From contig RHLF01000002.1 in assembly GCA_003712125.1 (NCBI GenBank), positions 62,001 to 126,000 of the forward strand: a DNA stretch of 64,000 bases. The letters are read 5' to 3'. The DNA is from Allomuricauda sp. (GTDB lineage: Bacteria > Bacteroidota > Bacteroidia > Flavobacteriales > Flavobacteriaceae). Below the pieces are notes generated by a model, which was not told the DNA's origin, ran no database searches, and was given only the letters and a program-made list of their open reading frames with translations. Of this stretch, positions 8,564 to 18,300 are shown piece by piece (within the stretch, counting starts at the first letter, position 1; the number at the start of each line of letters is the position of its first letter). The translations under genes were made by a program, and so were the position numbers.

Positions 8564-9361
8564 ATGAGACATTTTACAGCAGTTTTGCTTATTTTTTTTG
8601 CGGTCAATATGGGCCTGAATGCACAATTGAACAACTATAAATATATAGTTGTGCCCATAAAATTTCAAGGGTTTAAAAATGACAATCAATTTCGTACGAG
8701 TACGTTGGTAAAATATCTTTTTGCCAATGAAGGCTTTACCACGGTTTATGGCAATGCGATGCCTGACGAATTAAGAAATAACCCTTGTTTGGGTCTTCAA
8801 GCTGAGTTGATCAACGAATCGGGTCTTTTGGCGACCAAAACCCAAATTTCATTGATTGATTGTAACGGAGCGCTGATTATGATGAGCCAAGAGGGAAAGT
8901 CAAAGGTCAAAGAATATGAACAGGCCTATAGAGAGGCCATTTCAGAATCATTTGGGTCTTTCAGGGGCTTGAACTATTCCTATACACCGCCAGAGGATAC
9001 CAAAAGTGACGCGCCCATTACGGTCAGTTTTAAAAATGACGTCAAAACCTTGGAAGAAAATACAAGTTCAGCTGTTGAGACCGCTAAGGAAAAAGTGATG
9101 CCTGAGGCAACCGTGATTTCAGATAATGTCGCTTCCAAAAAACAAAAGGATGTGCTTTATGCCCAACCCATCGAAAACGGCTATCAATTGGTTGATGCCT
9201 CTCCAAAAGTCGTTTATGTCTTGAAAAAGACCTCTGCTCCCGATGTATATTTGGTAAACACAGAGGGCAAGAATGGGATCATCTATAAAAATGAGGGTAA
9301 ATGGTTCATTGAGATGGACGATAAGAATGGAAAAGCCAAAGAGCTGAATATCAAGTTTTAA
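8564..9361 (+). CDS. Secreted protein of unknown function
   Basis: A 265-residue protein with a clear signal peptide (MRHFTAVLLIFFAVNMGLNAQ). The N-terminal half (YKYIVVPIKFQGF to SFGSFRGLNY) is a compact mixed domain conserved in flavobacteria as far as I can recall. A Ser/Thr/Glu-rich linker follows, and the last 70 residues form a small beta domain (YVLKKTSAPDVYLVNTEG). Function unknown. The frame is open upstream to 8450 inside the DUF5723 gene, but the signal peptide fixes the start at 8564. Its TAA interlocks with the stop of rarA on the other strand (TTAA, 9358-9361). Confidence 0.7.
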   Translation: MRHFTAVLLIFFAVNMGLNAQLNNYKYIVVPIKFQGFKNDNQFRTSTLVKYLFANEGFTTVYGNAMPDELRNNPCLGLQAELINESGLLATKTQISLIDCNGALIMMSQEGKSKVKEYEQAYREAISESFGSFRGLNYSYTPPEDTKSDAPITVSFKNDVKTLEENTSSAVETAKEKVMPEATVISDNVASKKQKDVLYAQPIENGYQLVDASPKVVYVLKKTSAPDVYLVNTEGKNGIIYKNEGKWFIEMDDKNGKAKELNIKF

Positions 9362-10635
9362 AACTTGTATTTATCCTTCCATCTTTTTTTTAAGAATTCC
9401 CGAATAGCATTCTCGCGGGGGTTGTTTCCAGGTTCATAAAAAGCAGTTCCTGAAATTTCTTCAGGCAAGAATTCGCTGGCCACAAAATTTTCGGGATGAT
9501 CATGAGCATAGGCATAGTCCTTTCCATAACCCAAATCCTTCATCAATTTGGTAGGTGCGTTCCGAATGGGAAGCGGAACTGATAAATCTCCTGTTTCACG
9601 AACTTTTTGTTGGGCCAGGCCTATAGCCTTATAGCTAGCATTACTTTTAGGCGAGCTGGCCAAATAGGTAGCGCATTGACTTAAAATTATGCGTGCTTCC
9701 GGGTACCCTATTGTGGTAACGGCCTGAAAAGTTGAAGTGGCCAAAACCAAAGCAGTAGGGTTGGCATTACCGATATCTTCAGAGGCAAGAATTACCATTC
9801 TTCGGGCAATAAATTTGACGTCTTCACCGCCCTCAATCATACGCGCAAGCCAATAAACGGCTGCATTCGGGTCGCTGCCCCTGATGGATTTGATGAACGC
9901 TGAAATGATGTCATAGTGCTGTTCACCGGTTTTATCATAAAGTACCGTGTTTTTTTGGACCTTACTCTGAACGAGCGCATCGTTAATGGTTATTGTGCTG
10001 TTATTTTCAGAGTTAACCAGAAGTTCAAAGATGTTCAGTAATTTTCGTCCATCACCTCCGGATAATCGCAACAAGGCCTCGGTCTCCCGTAGTTCAATTT
10101 TTTTTGATTTGAGCACCTCATCTTTTTCCAAAGCCCGATGCAATAGTGCTTCCAAGTCTTCTTTTCCAAAAGGATTCAAAATATATACTTGGCATCGCGA
10201 CAACAAGGCCGGAATAACCTCAAAACTGGGATTTTCGGTAGTGGCCCCGATCAAGGTTACCCATCCTTTTTCAACAGCCCCTAAAAGTGAATCTTGTTGC
10301 GACTTGCTAAATCGATGTATTTCATCAATAAAAAGGATTGGGTTTTTTGTAGTAAAAAGGCCATCGCCCTTTTTTGCTTTTTCGATGACTTCACGAACAT
10401 CTTTTACCCCACTACTAATGGCACTTAGCGTATAAAAAGGACGTTGACTTTCATGGGCAATGATATTGGCCAGAGTTGTCTTTCCAGTCCCTGGGGGTCC
10501 CCAAAAAATCATTGAGGGCACCACTCCGTTTTTAATTTGTGAGGTGAGTGCGCCGTCTTTTCCAACCAAATGACCTTGACTGATGTATTCACTCAGGTCT
10601 TTTGGCCGTATCCGCTCTGCCAAAGGTTCGTTCAT
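9358..10635 (-). CDS. rarA: Replication-associated recombination ATPase RarA
   Basis: A 425-residue AAA+ ATPase of the RarA/MgsA/WRNIP1 group, acting at stalled replication forks. The Walker A loop GPPGTGKTTLA is near residue 46, Walker B ILFIDEIHRF follows, and sensor 1 is GATTENPSFEV. The C-terminal MgsA domain carries IRGSDPNAAVYWLARM and IRNAPTKLMKDLGYG. The start at 10635 (MNEPLAERIRP) is the conserved N-terminus; the frame open to 10674 is not needed. It is divergent from the rhomboid gene, with the space between carrying candidate promoters for both. Confidence 0.95.
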   Translation of the reverse strand: MNEPLAERIRPKDLSEYISQGHLVGKDGALTSQIKNGVVPSMIFWGPPGTGKTTLANIIAHESQRPFYTLSAISSGVKDVREVIEKAKKGDGLFTTKNPILFIDEIHRFSKSQQDSLLGAVEKGWVTLIGATTENPSFEVIPALLSRCQVYILNPFGKEDLEALLHRALEKDEVLKSKKIELRETEALLRLSGGDGRKLLNIFELLVNSENNSTITINDALVQSKVQKNTVLYDKTGEQHYDIISAFIKSIRGSDPNAAVYWLARMIEGGEDVKFIARRMVILASEDIGNANPTALVLATSTFQAVTTIGYPEARIILSQCATYLASSPKSNASYKAIGLAQQKVRETGDLSVPLPIRNAPTKLMKDLGYGKDYAYAHDHPENFVASEFLPEEISGTAFYEPGNNPRENAIREFLKKRWKDKYKF

Positions 10636-10654
10636 GCCATAAATGTAAAACAAA

Positions 10655-10682
10655 TTTGGCACCTTAAATTCCATTATTTTTG
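10655..10682 (+). promoter_or_regulatory. Promoter for the rhomboid gene
   Basis: TTTG at 10655-10658 and an exact -7 box TATTTTTG at 10675-10682, separated by 16 bp (slightly short for the usual 17-23). Transcription would begin near 10690, which favours the ATG at 10708 over that at 10693. The reverse strand holds the weaker TACATTTA (10640-10647) before rarA. Confidence 0.5.
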
Positions 10683-10707
10683 TTGGGGCCGCATGTATTC
10701 GTCAACA

Positions 10708-11439
10708 ATGAAGGAGCAAAATAGTTTCAAGTTTTCAAATTGGGTTTTACTGGTACCCATGGTATCGGTTTTGTTGATATGGGGCGTTTATTGGATCGAA
10801 ATCCGCCTGGGGATTAACCTAAATGATTGGGGCATTTTTCCGCGGAGGATCAGTGGGTTGAAAGGTATATTTTTCAGTCCGTTCATTCACGGTTCCCTAG
10901 AGCATTTGTACAACAATACATTGCCCTTGATCGTGCTCACAGCAGCGTTGTTCTATTTCTATAAGGAAACCGCCTTTCGGGTGCTTTTGATCGGTTTTTT
11001 ACTTTCCGGACTGTTCACATGGCTTATAGGAAGAACCTCCTACCATATTGGGGCCAGTGGTCTAATCTATGTTTTGGCCAGTTTTGTCTTTTTTAAGGGG
11101 ATTTTTGCACGGCATTATAGACTTGTAGCCCTTTCATTGGCTGTTGTCTTTTTGTATGGTGGGTTGATTTGGTATATTTTTCCAATAAAGGATGGGATTT
11201 CTTGGGAAGGCCACCTGTCTGGCTTCTTAACAGGATTGCTTTTGGCGGCAATGACGAAAACCAAGGTGCCCGAAGAACCCAAATACAATTGGGAAAAGGA
11301 AGATTATAGGGAAGAGGAGGACGAGTTTATGAAACATTTTGATGATGAAGGTAATTTTATTGAGAACCTGCCTGAGGATGAAAGTCCCATGAAAATCACC
11401 TATCATTACAAGCGCACCACAAAAAACCGTGACGATTAA
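10708..11439 (+). CDS. Rhomboid-family intramembrane serine protease
   Basis: A 243-residue rhomboid protease. The catalytic dyad is visible as Ser117 in GASGLIY and His169 in EGHLSG, both in predicted membrane helices. An HGSLEHLYNN segment matches the conserved loop with its His and Asn pair. About six hydrophobic segments fill residues 12-185. The C-terminal 60 residues form a hydrophilic, strongly acidic tail likely to be cytosolic. Substrates are unknown. The start could also be 10693. Its TAA interlocks with the rlmB stop (TTAA at 11436-11439). Confidence 0.85.
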   Translation: MKEQNSFKFSNWVLLVPMVSVLLIWGVYWIEIRLGINLNDWGIFPRRISGLKGIFFSPFIHGSLEHLYNNTLPLIVLTAALFYFYKETAFRVLLIGFLLSGLFTWLIGRTSYHIGASGLIYVLASFVFFKGIFARHYRLVALSLAVVFLYGGLIWYIFPIKDGISWEGHLSGFLTGLLLAAMTKTKVPEEPKYNWEKEDYREEEDEFMKHFDDEGNFIENLPEDESPMKITYHYKRTTKNRDD

Positions 11440-12173
11440 GACAAACGTTGCCGTACAACTTCAAAAAGAAAGGCACCGCAGGCAACACTAACGTTCAAGG
11501 AACTTATTTCCCCTTTCATGGGTAATTTGGCACTATGGTCCATCATTTTAAGAATTGAGGGCGAAATACCTTTGTCCTCTGCACCCATGACCAGCGCCAA
11601 AGGACCTGACAAATCAACATCGTAAAGAAGATTTTCTGATTTTTCAGTGGCGCCCAAAAGGGTAACACCAGACGATTGTAAATAAAATAGTGCATCCTTT
11701 AAATGATCTACCTTGGCAATAGGAATATTAAATACCGCACCGGCCGATGTTTTTACCGTATCATTATTAATGGGCGCACTGCCACTTTTAGGAATTACAA
11801 TGGCGTCAACCCCCGAACATTCGGCTGTTCTTATGATTGCGCCAAAATTCCGCACATCGGATACAGCATCCAATAACAGCATTAACGGAGCATCGTTTTT
11901 CGCGATGATTTCCTCGATCAATTCTTCAAAATTTCGAAAGGCGATTGGAGAAATATCGGCCACCGCACCTTGATGGTTATTCTTGGTGAATTTGTTCAGT
12001 TTTTCCAAGGGAACATATGAAATGCTAACCGACATCTTACGTGCGACATATTCCAATTCTTTGAACAGGTCTCCTTGAAGACCTTTTTGAAGATAGATCT
12101 TATTAATAGGGCTATTCGATTGCAAGGCCTCCATTACCGCCCTAATCCCGTAAATCTTAGTGTTTGCTTTCAT
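11436..12173 (-). CDS. rlmB: 23S rRNA 2'-O-ribose methyltransferase RlmB
   Basis: A 245-residue SpoU/TrmH-type methyltransferase. The N-terminal substrate-binding domain begins KIYGIRAVMEAL, and the knotted SPOUT domain contains the three family motifs: SDVRNFGAIIRTAE, LVMGAEDKGIS and LNVSVACGAFLFEVVRQR. It should methylate a guanosine in 23S rRNA (Gm2251 in E. coli) using S-adenosylmethionine. The ATG at 12173 is chosen because an exact -7 promoter box lies just upstream and would put transcription start within a few bases of it. Confidence 0.92.
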   Translation of the reverse strand: MKANTKIYGIRAVMEALQSNSPINKIYLQKGLQGDLFKELEYVARKMSVSISYVPLEKLNKFTKNNHQGAVADISPIAFRNFEELIEEIIAKNDAPLMLLLDAVSDVRNFGAIIRTAECSGVDAIVIPKSGSAPINNDTVKTSAGAVFNIPIAKVDHLKDALFYLQSSGVTLLGATEKSENLLYDVDLSGPLALVMGAEDKGISPSILKMMDHSAKLPMKGEISSLNVSVACGAFLFEVVRQRLS

Positions 12174-12182
12174 AAAGTGCCG

Positions 12183-12190
12183 CAAATGTA
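12183..12190 (-). promoter_or_regulatory. Promoter -7 box for rlmB
   Basis: Read on the minus strand, TACATTTG matches TAnnTTTG exactly and ends 10 nt before the rlmB ATG, so the transcript would have a near-absent leader. It directly abuts the terminator of the preceding gene. Confidence 0.55.
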
Positions 12191-12192
12191 AA

Positions 12193-12219
12193 CAAAAAAC
12201 CCACCTAAATAGGTGGGTT
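12193..12219 (-). terminator. Terminator of the 12245-12976 gene
   Basis: A 10-bp perfect stem AACCCACCTA/TAGGTGGGTT (12198-12207 and 12210-12219) with a 2-nt apex; on the minus strand it is followed by a run of six T. It isolates the secreted-protein gene from rlmB. Confidence 0.8.
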
Positions 12220-12244
12220 ATGTTTTTGGTATTGCGGGATACAA

Positions 12245-12976
12245 TTAACTGTTCAGAAAAGATAAGACTTTCATCAAATCTTGTTCTCCCTTGATTTTAA
12301 GTTTATTTTCCTTGAGAAAAGATGATAAACTAGCCTTTTTATCTTCTGAAATGACATTCAAGACTTTTTTATTGTTGAGTTCCACTTGGTCGATTCTTTT
12401 ACCATCGGGCCCTTCCAAATAATATTCAACAAACTGAATAAACTTTGCTGGTTTGCCCTTCACGAATGAATTTTCCGCTTTTTTGGCTTCCTTGAAAACA
12501 ACGTCGATGTGCTTGTATAATTTATAATCTCCATCAGATAAAAGGGTCAAATACCCATTTTGGGTATTGCCTTGACTATCGACAAAGGTCTTAAAGCTCA
12601 TGCTTTCGCCATTGGCCACAAGTCTGATTTTTTTGTCTTTGCCCAATCCTCGGATTGGTTCTCCCTCTAGGTTCTGTTGCTTTATCTCAATCTCTTCGTT
12701 GTAGGCATTGTAACGGAAGTAAATATTCCCGACCTGCTCATCGCCATAGTATAGCTGACCTTTGCTAAAGGTATTGTCCATATAAGGTGAGCCTTCAATG
12801 GATTCGATTGAATAATCCAACTTTTCCAGCTTGTCACCAATCGCTCCCATAGCATGGTTGTAAAGGCCGTCAGTATTGCCAACATTTGAACTGTATTGGG
12901 CCACTTGCCCCGAAGTTTGTGCTGAAAGGGCATAGCTAAAAAGGGCACACAGTGCCAATAAACCTGTTTTTTTCAT
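12245..12976 (-). CDS. Secreted protein, paralogue family member 1
   Basis: A 243-residue secreted protein with a signal peptide ending SYALSAQ. It belongs with the genes at 13104 and 26193 to one family in this window: all share a G-x-YY-x-(D/E) strand, RY(N/D)AYN(E/D)E(I/V)EI, an NGYL or RGYL strand, a Tyr-Lys-rich segment (YKLYKHIDVVFKEAK), an EYYLE motif and a C-terminal helix with KENKLKI and DLMKVLSFLN. Family function unknown; the spacing of motifs suggests a single beta-rich domain with a helical end. It has its own terminator. No catalytic pattern is visible. Confidence 0.7.
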   Translation of the reverse strand: MKKTGLLALCALFSYALSAQTSGQVAQYSSNVGNTDGLYNHAMGAIGDKLEKLDYSIESIEGSPYMDNTFSKGQLYYGDEQVGNIYFRYNAYNEEIEIKQQNLEGEPIRGLGKDKKIRLVANGESMSFKTFVDSQGNTQNGYLTLLSDGDYKLYKHIDVVFKEAKKAENSFVKGKPAKFIQFVEYYLEGPDGKRIDQVELNNKKVLNVISEDKKASLSSFLKENKLKIKGEQDLMKVLSFLNS

Positions 12977-13051
12977 AATGAATAAATTTTGATTTGTCTT
13001 AAGTTAAAGAAAATAATTGAGATATAGGTACTTCGCCAACAGAGCTTTAAC

Positions 13052-13081
13052 AAAAAAACCCATCCTTGTTACAGATGGGTT
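13052..13081 (-). terminator. Terminator of the 13104-13841 gene
   Basis: Stem AACCCATC/GATGGGTT (13057-13064 and 13074-13081) with a 9-nt loop; on the minus strand it is followed by a run of seven T. It lies in the 127-bp gap between the two tandem paralogues. Confidence 0.8.
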
Positions 13082-13103
13082 TATCTATGCGCTGAAATAC
13101 AGC

Positions 13104-13841
13104 TTATTTGTTTAGAAACGCCAATGCTTTAAAAACATCACTTTCTTTATTGATCTTGATTTTATTCTCTTTTAAATAAAGTTTCAAGGCTTCCCTTTGG
13201 TCAACATCAACAAGTCTAAGTAGTTTTCGATTGCTTAGCTCCAATTCATCAATTCGATTTCTGCCATCCATCTCCAAATAGTATTCGGTAAACTTGGAAA
13301 AACGTGGAGGCGTTGCTTTTACAAAAGAATTCATAGCTTTTTGACCTTGGGTATACTTTACATCGTAACGTTTGTAGAAAGAATACTTGCCATCAACCAA
13401 TTTGGTCAAATACCCGTTTTGGGTCAATCCCTTTTTATCAATAAAGGTGCTAAAGCTAAACGATTTGCCGTCAGCCGTAATCAAATTCACGGCTTTGTCA
13501 CGGGTCAAACCGCGAACCGGTGCCCCATCGAAATCAACATCTTTCACCTCAATTTCTTCGGCGTAGGCATTGTATCTGTAAAATACTGTCGATTGAAACT
13601 CATCCTTGTAATATAATTTACCAGGTAAAAAGTTATCCGTGGTATACGCTGATCCCTGAATGTCGCTATCGCCTAAGGTTCTTTTTTCGTCACCGGATTT
13701 GATATCTCCCAAAAGGTAACCAACCAAGTCATTGTTTGCGCCACCGGCACTCATCTGGTTGTTCGCCAGCTGCCCTGAGGTCTGTGCATTCGCCGATGCG
13801 ATTGATAATACAAAACTGAATAATAGCAAATAATTTCTCAT
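13104..13841 (-). CDS. Secreted protein, paralogue family member 2
   Basis: A 245-residue secreted protein, tandem paralogue of the gene at 12245. The signal peptide ends SIASANAQ, and both mature proteins begin with the same TSGQ(V/L)A sequence. Shared blocks include FRYNAY or FYRYNAYAEEIEVK, QNGYLTKLVDGKYSFYKR, NSFVKATPPRFSKFTEYYLE, LELSNRKLLRLVDVDQ and YLKENKIKINKESDVFKALAFLNK. I do not know a function. The start at 13841 (MRNYLLLF) is preferred over 13865 because it begins the signal peptide and an exact -7 box sits 21 nt upstream. Separate terminators show that the two paralogues are independently transcribed. Confidence 0.7.
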   Translation of the reverse strand: MRNYLLLFSFVLSIASANAQTSGQLANNQMSAGGANNDLVGYLLGDIKSGDEKRTLGDSDIQGSAYTTDNFLPGKLYYKDEFQSTVFYRYNAYAEEIEVKDVDFDGAPVRGLTRDKAVNLITADGKSFSFSTFIDKKGLTQNGYLTKLVDGKYSFYKRYDVKYTQGQKAMNSFVKATPPRFSKFTEYYLEMDGRNRIDELELSNRKLLRLVDVDQREALKLYLKENKIKINKESDVFKALAFLNK

Positions 13842-13862
13842 AACTTCTTTAATAATAGGTCG

Positions 13863-13870
13863 CAAATCTA
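13863..13870 (-). promoter_or_regulatory. Promoter -7 box for paralogue 2
   Basis: On the minus strand TAGATTTG matches TAnnTTTG exactly and lies 21 nt before the ATG at 13841. A TTTG lies 27 bp upstream (13898-13901), farther than usual for the -33 element. Confidence 0.5.
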
Positions 13871-13975
13871 AATAAAATATGCATTGAAATCGAGTTCCAA
13901 AATGTTAATAAAATCGAAAATAGACCATCGGATAAAGACGTCGGTTAAAATGCAGAAACCTTAACAATCTAAATG

Positions 13976-15310
13976 TTAAAATTGTAGCCCAAGGTTAACG
14001 ATGGCCTCAGAATCCCGGTCATAATGGTATCCTCTCCAAAAGAAGCCTTGCGTTGTGTACCGCCAAACCACCTCTCCGGCTTCCGTTACCTCCCAATATC
14101 CAAAATCGCCTTCAGCAATCAATCTATTGCCATTGGGGAGGAGCACAACCCCAGAGACACGTCCGGAGTACAATTCAGGGTCTGTAAAGCTCCATACTTC
14201 TTGCGGTTCGTTGTCAGTCGCTGGGCTTAGTAATAAATTTTCAGGAAGGCGAAATTCATAAGCCGTCGATTGCTCGGCTGAAAAACCATTGGCAAAGACC
14301 AAAATGTTACCTGCTTTTTCTCCAGATAACAGGTTGGGATGATGGTTGCGATCAAATCGTCTAACACCCATGGTGTTGTCATAGGCTTCAGGATTGCCAA
14401 AACGGTATACCAAATCGCCCCCTTTTCCAAAATTTCCACCGGCACCGGTTTGCGCTTCCTCTGAGGTGGTGCTATGGTCAACAACCCATATTTCACTATA
14501 GAAATTGGCACTTATATAAATCAAATCATTTTCGGCATCATAAGCCAGGCCATTGGCGTGGCTTACGTCACCCTCATCATTGGGCACCTCTAAATAATTA
14601 ATATCGATCAACTGTGGATTGTCAGCAACGACACCAAAAGTGGCCTTGGTATCGTCAACATCTTGGATCAAATGATCCCACATGTGCCATTGCCATACAA
14701 TTTCATCGGTCGTCGGGTTGATTTCAAAAACCGCATCATAAATTACTTCGGTATCGGGCGTAAAACCTACTTCGTTACCTTCCTCAACCGTCTTTTTCTC
14801 CCAGGTAAGGAATAAAATGTTGCCATTGGGCAGTAGTTCAGCATCATGGTGGGCAATATGGTCAGCGCTTGAGTATTCATAACTCCAACTAAGCTCCCCG
14901 TTGGGTTGTATCAAGGCCAGAACTCCACCAAAACCACCAAGGGTAATTTCAGGTGTTTCTGATTCCAGATTGGCAAGAAGCTGCCCATTGGGTAAAAGAA
15001 AAACATCATTGCCCAATCGTTTGCCGTTTAGATTCCATTCGTACACCACCGTGGCCGCCTTATCCAGTAAATAAACTCTGTTGGCTGAGGCGTCATTGAC
15101 CAAAATCAAGCCGTCATAGACTTTTTCGGCATCAAATATTTCCAATCCTTCCGCAAGCACCGGGTCATCATCAGTACCGGAAGAACCATCATCGGTTTGA
15201 ATGACATCATCGTCGTTGAAGTTGGTGCCATCGTCATCACCACAAGAAAGCAAAATAGGGACACACAAAAAGAATAACAAAAACCGGTTAAAGCCGTTGT
15301 TGTATTTCAT
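13976..15310 (-). CDS. Arylsulfotransferase (ASST)-like lipoprotein
   Basis: A 444-residue lipoprotein: signal peptide with lipobox (PILLSC) and a mature N-terminus CGDDDGT followed by an Asp-rich linker, which fits surface exposure. The rest reads as a beta-propeller with repeated (L)LPNGN(I/L/R) turns and histidine motifs DHIAHHDAELLPNG, VSHANGLAYD and RNHHPNLL, as in the arylsulfotransferase family. Known ASST enzymes move sulfate from one phenol to another through a His intermediate; whether this one does is unproven. It lies 51 bp after the FG-GAP gene on the same strand and could be co-transcribed with it. Confidence 0.7.
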   Translation of the reverse strand: MKYNNGFNRFLLFFLCVPILLSCGDDDGTNFNDDDVIQTDDGSSGTDDDPVLAEGLEIFDAEKVYDGLILVNDASANRVYLLDKAATVVYEWNLNGKRLGNDVFLLPNGQLLANLESETPEITLGGFGGVLALIQPNGELSWSYEYSSADHIAHHDAELLPNGNILFLTWEKKTVEEGNEVGFTPDTEVIYDAVFEINPTTDEIVWQWHMWDHLIQDVDDTKATFGVVADNPQLIDINYLEVPNDEGDVSHANGLAYDAENDLIYISANFYSEIWVVDHSTTSEEAQTGAGGNFGKGGDLVYRFGNPEAYDNTMGVRRFDRNHHPNLLSGEKAGNILVFANGFSAEQSTAYEFRLPENLLLSPATDNEPQEVWSFTDPELYSGRVSGVVLLPNGNRLIAEGDFGYWEVTEAGEVVWRYTTQGFFWRGYHYDRDSEAIVNLGLQF

Positions 15311-15361
15311 AGCAAATATTTTAGCCAAGATTAGGCCTTTCTAGCTGCGAAAGGTACAAAA

Positions 15362-18300
15362 TCATTTTATTTGCTCATGTATAATGAGCGGCCCATCGTT
15401 CTGAGCGGCGATTAGAAGGGATTTCTTCCCCGATTCCACCCAATCTAAGTCTTTGATGTTTCCGTCAAGGAGAAGGCCTGATTTTAACTCAGGAAGGGTG
15501 TAGTAGCCATCTTTTCCGTTTGAAAGCAGTACCACTCCCGAATAGGCATCCAATCGCGGCGTTTCAACTTCAGTTTCGTAAATGTTTCCAGCCACGACGG
15601 CATCTTCATACCCATCTCCGTTCAGATCCTTGAATATCGCTTTTAAGGTGGGGAATAACTGTGCCTCAATGGGCAAATATCTTTTTACAAATACGCCATC
15701 ACCTTTATTGACTAAAATTAGTGATTGAAATTCGTTCACCTCACCTTCATAGCCCGAGTTGAGCTTTTCACCATAAATATCCACCAGTTTGGCATTGGCA
15801 AATTCGGAATAGGTCTCAAATTTTTGCTGGATAAAGGGCATTTGTTGTGACGAACATTCTCGTCCCCGAACCGGAACATATTCGCCATTGTATTGCTTGC
15901 TCAGTACAATATCAGGTGTGCCGTTGTCATCAAAGTCGTTGGCAAAGACTTTAAATGGTTTTTTTTCGCTGGCTTTAAATTTGATGTTCAGGCCTGCATT
16001 GCCTACAAGATAATCCGGTAGGCCGTCATTGTTGATATCAGTTTCCTGCACGGTAAACCACCATCCCTTGCTTTCAAGGAGTTCTTGATTTTGTAATAGC
16101 GAAAAGGAGCCCTTGTTGTTTGTGAAAAAACCGAGGCCACTCCATTCACCAACGGCTATAAAATCTGTCCATCCATCCGCATTGAAATCTGTCTTGATCA
16201 GCTGGTTAACCATGCCAAAGTTTTCCAAATCAGGGGCTTTGTCTTGGGTTACATTTTGTAATTCGCCTCCTTTGTTTTCCCAAAGGGTGGAAGCAGAAAA
16301 TTGAGGGTAGTTTTGGGGGATAATCCGATTTCCTACCAAAATATCCATATCACCATCCTTGTCAAAATCAAGTACATCAACTGATTTACCACTTTTTGGG
16401 CTCACGCTTAGTGCGCTAATGTCTGCTCTTTGAAATTGGCCCGTACCGTCATTCAAATAAAGACGATCTGCGTAAAGCGACGAATGTTCTGCAAATTCGT
16501 TGCCACCACTCACCACAAAAAGGTCTTGGTCATTATCATTGTCAAAGTCAAAGAAAACAGACTGCATATCCTCGTAGTTTTTGTCATTCACAAAAACGGG
16601 GATGGTTAATTTTCGGAATTTCCCATCATTTTGCTGTAGGAACAACCCACCACTTTGTCCAGAAGCACCACCCACATAAATATCATCAAGTCCGTCACCA
16701 TTTACATCACCTTTGGTGATAAAGGGCCCCAAAGAAGATTGTTTGTAAGGCAGTAGCACTTCTTTTTCAAAATCATCGTAAATATTCTCATTATGGTCAT
16801 AGGCCAAACCTAAAGCTGCGCTTTGTGTTCTGGTAAATAGTGAAGCCGGGCTATTTTGTTTTGGGTTTTCTGGGCTGATGGCATCGGTTTCGTCGAAGCT
16901 AACCAGGGTATTCACGCTGATATTATACTTTTCTTCAATTTTACCACTTGGCCATTTTACTTGAATGGTATCTATTGTTGAGACATTCCCCAATCCAAAA
17001 TGCCCAATATCTTCATGTGATGAACGATAGCCCCTGACTCTTCTTGCTTCTAAAAATTGTGATTTCCCCTGATACCTAATGGTAATTCGTGGGAACGATT
17101 CGGATAACACGCCTTTTGTTTCGACCTTAAGGTAGTTGCCTTTTCCGTTTTCAACAGTTAGGTTTTTGTACAAAAAGCAATTCTCGTCAATATTGTTGAC
17201 CACCAAATCTAAATCGCCATCATTATCAAAATCTGCTTGAGCCGCGCCATTACTAAACGAATAATCTGCAAGCCCCCAGTCTTTTCCCGTCTCATCGAAT
17301 TCTAGGTTGCCCTTATTTTGATACACAATGTTGGGCAACTTTTCCGAGGGCATAGATTCATAAAGTTGCTTTTTAATGGCAAGCGGAACCTGACCTTTGT
17401 ACTTCATTTTCGCTTCGAAAACCCGACGTTGTAAATCGTTGTCGAGCGCATACCTGCGATACCCATTGGTGATGTAAATATCCCTGTCGGTATCATGGTC
17501 AAAATCAGACATAAGTACAGACCAGCTCCAATCGGTATTTGCCATTGAAGTCGCTTGGGCTACATTACTGAATTTGTTGTCATCAAGGTTCAATTGCAAT
17601 GAATTGTACATATACTGGTGATGAAACCCTGCTTTGTTGACTAAATAATCAAATCGGCCAGTGTTCATTGACGCCATTAGGGTTTTAGATCGTATATGGT
17701 CGTTCGCAGCCATATCCAAAACAAAGATATCTTGCCGATTATCATTGTTGATGTCAGCAATGTCCATCCCCATGCCATAAAACGAAATATGGTTGGTGTA
17801 TTCTTTAACCCGATCGGTAAAGGTGCCGTCGTGATTATTGATGAACAGGCCATCAGGAATGTAATAATCACTGGCGATGTAAAAATCAAGCCAGCCATCA
17901 TTATTGATGTCAGAAACACTTACCCCCAAACCAAAAATGGGCCGTTCAACGCCAGCTGCCTTAGTGACATCCACAAACTTTCCGTCGTCATTGCGATACA
18001 AATGCGAACTGTTAAAGTATTTCGATTCCTCATTTTGCGCTACCATTTTGTAGAGGTTAATGGGGTCAAATCCGTAGAGTTCGTTCTCGTTCATGACAAG
18101 ACAGTCTAAATCACCGTCGTTGTCGAAATCAAAAAAAACAGACTGCGTACTGATACCCATGTCAGCAAGGCCATACAACTCAGCCATTTCCTTGAAGGTG
18201 CCATCGCTATTATTGATGTATAAAAGGTTTTTTCTTTGTGCGCGTTGTTTGGGCCCTCCTTGTGAAATATAGATATCAAGCCAACCGTCATTATTGATAT

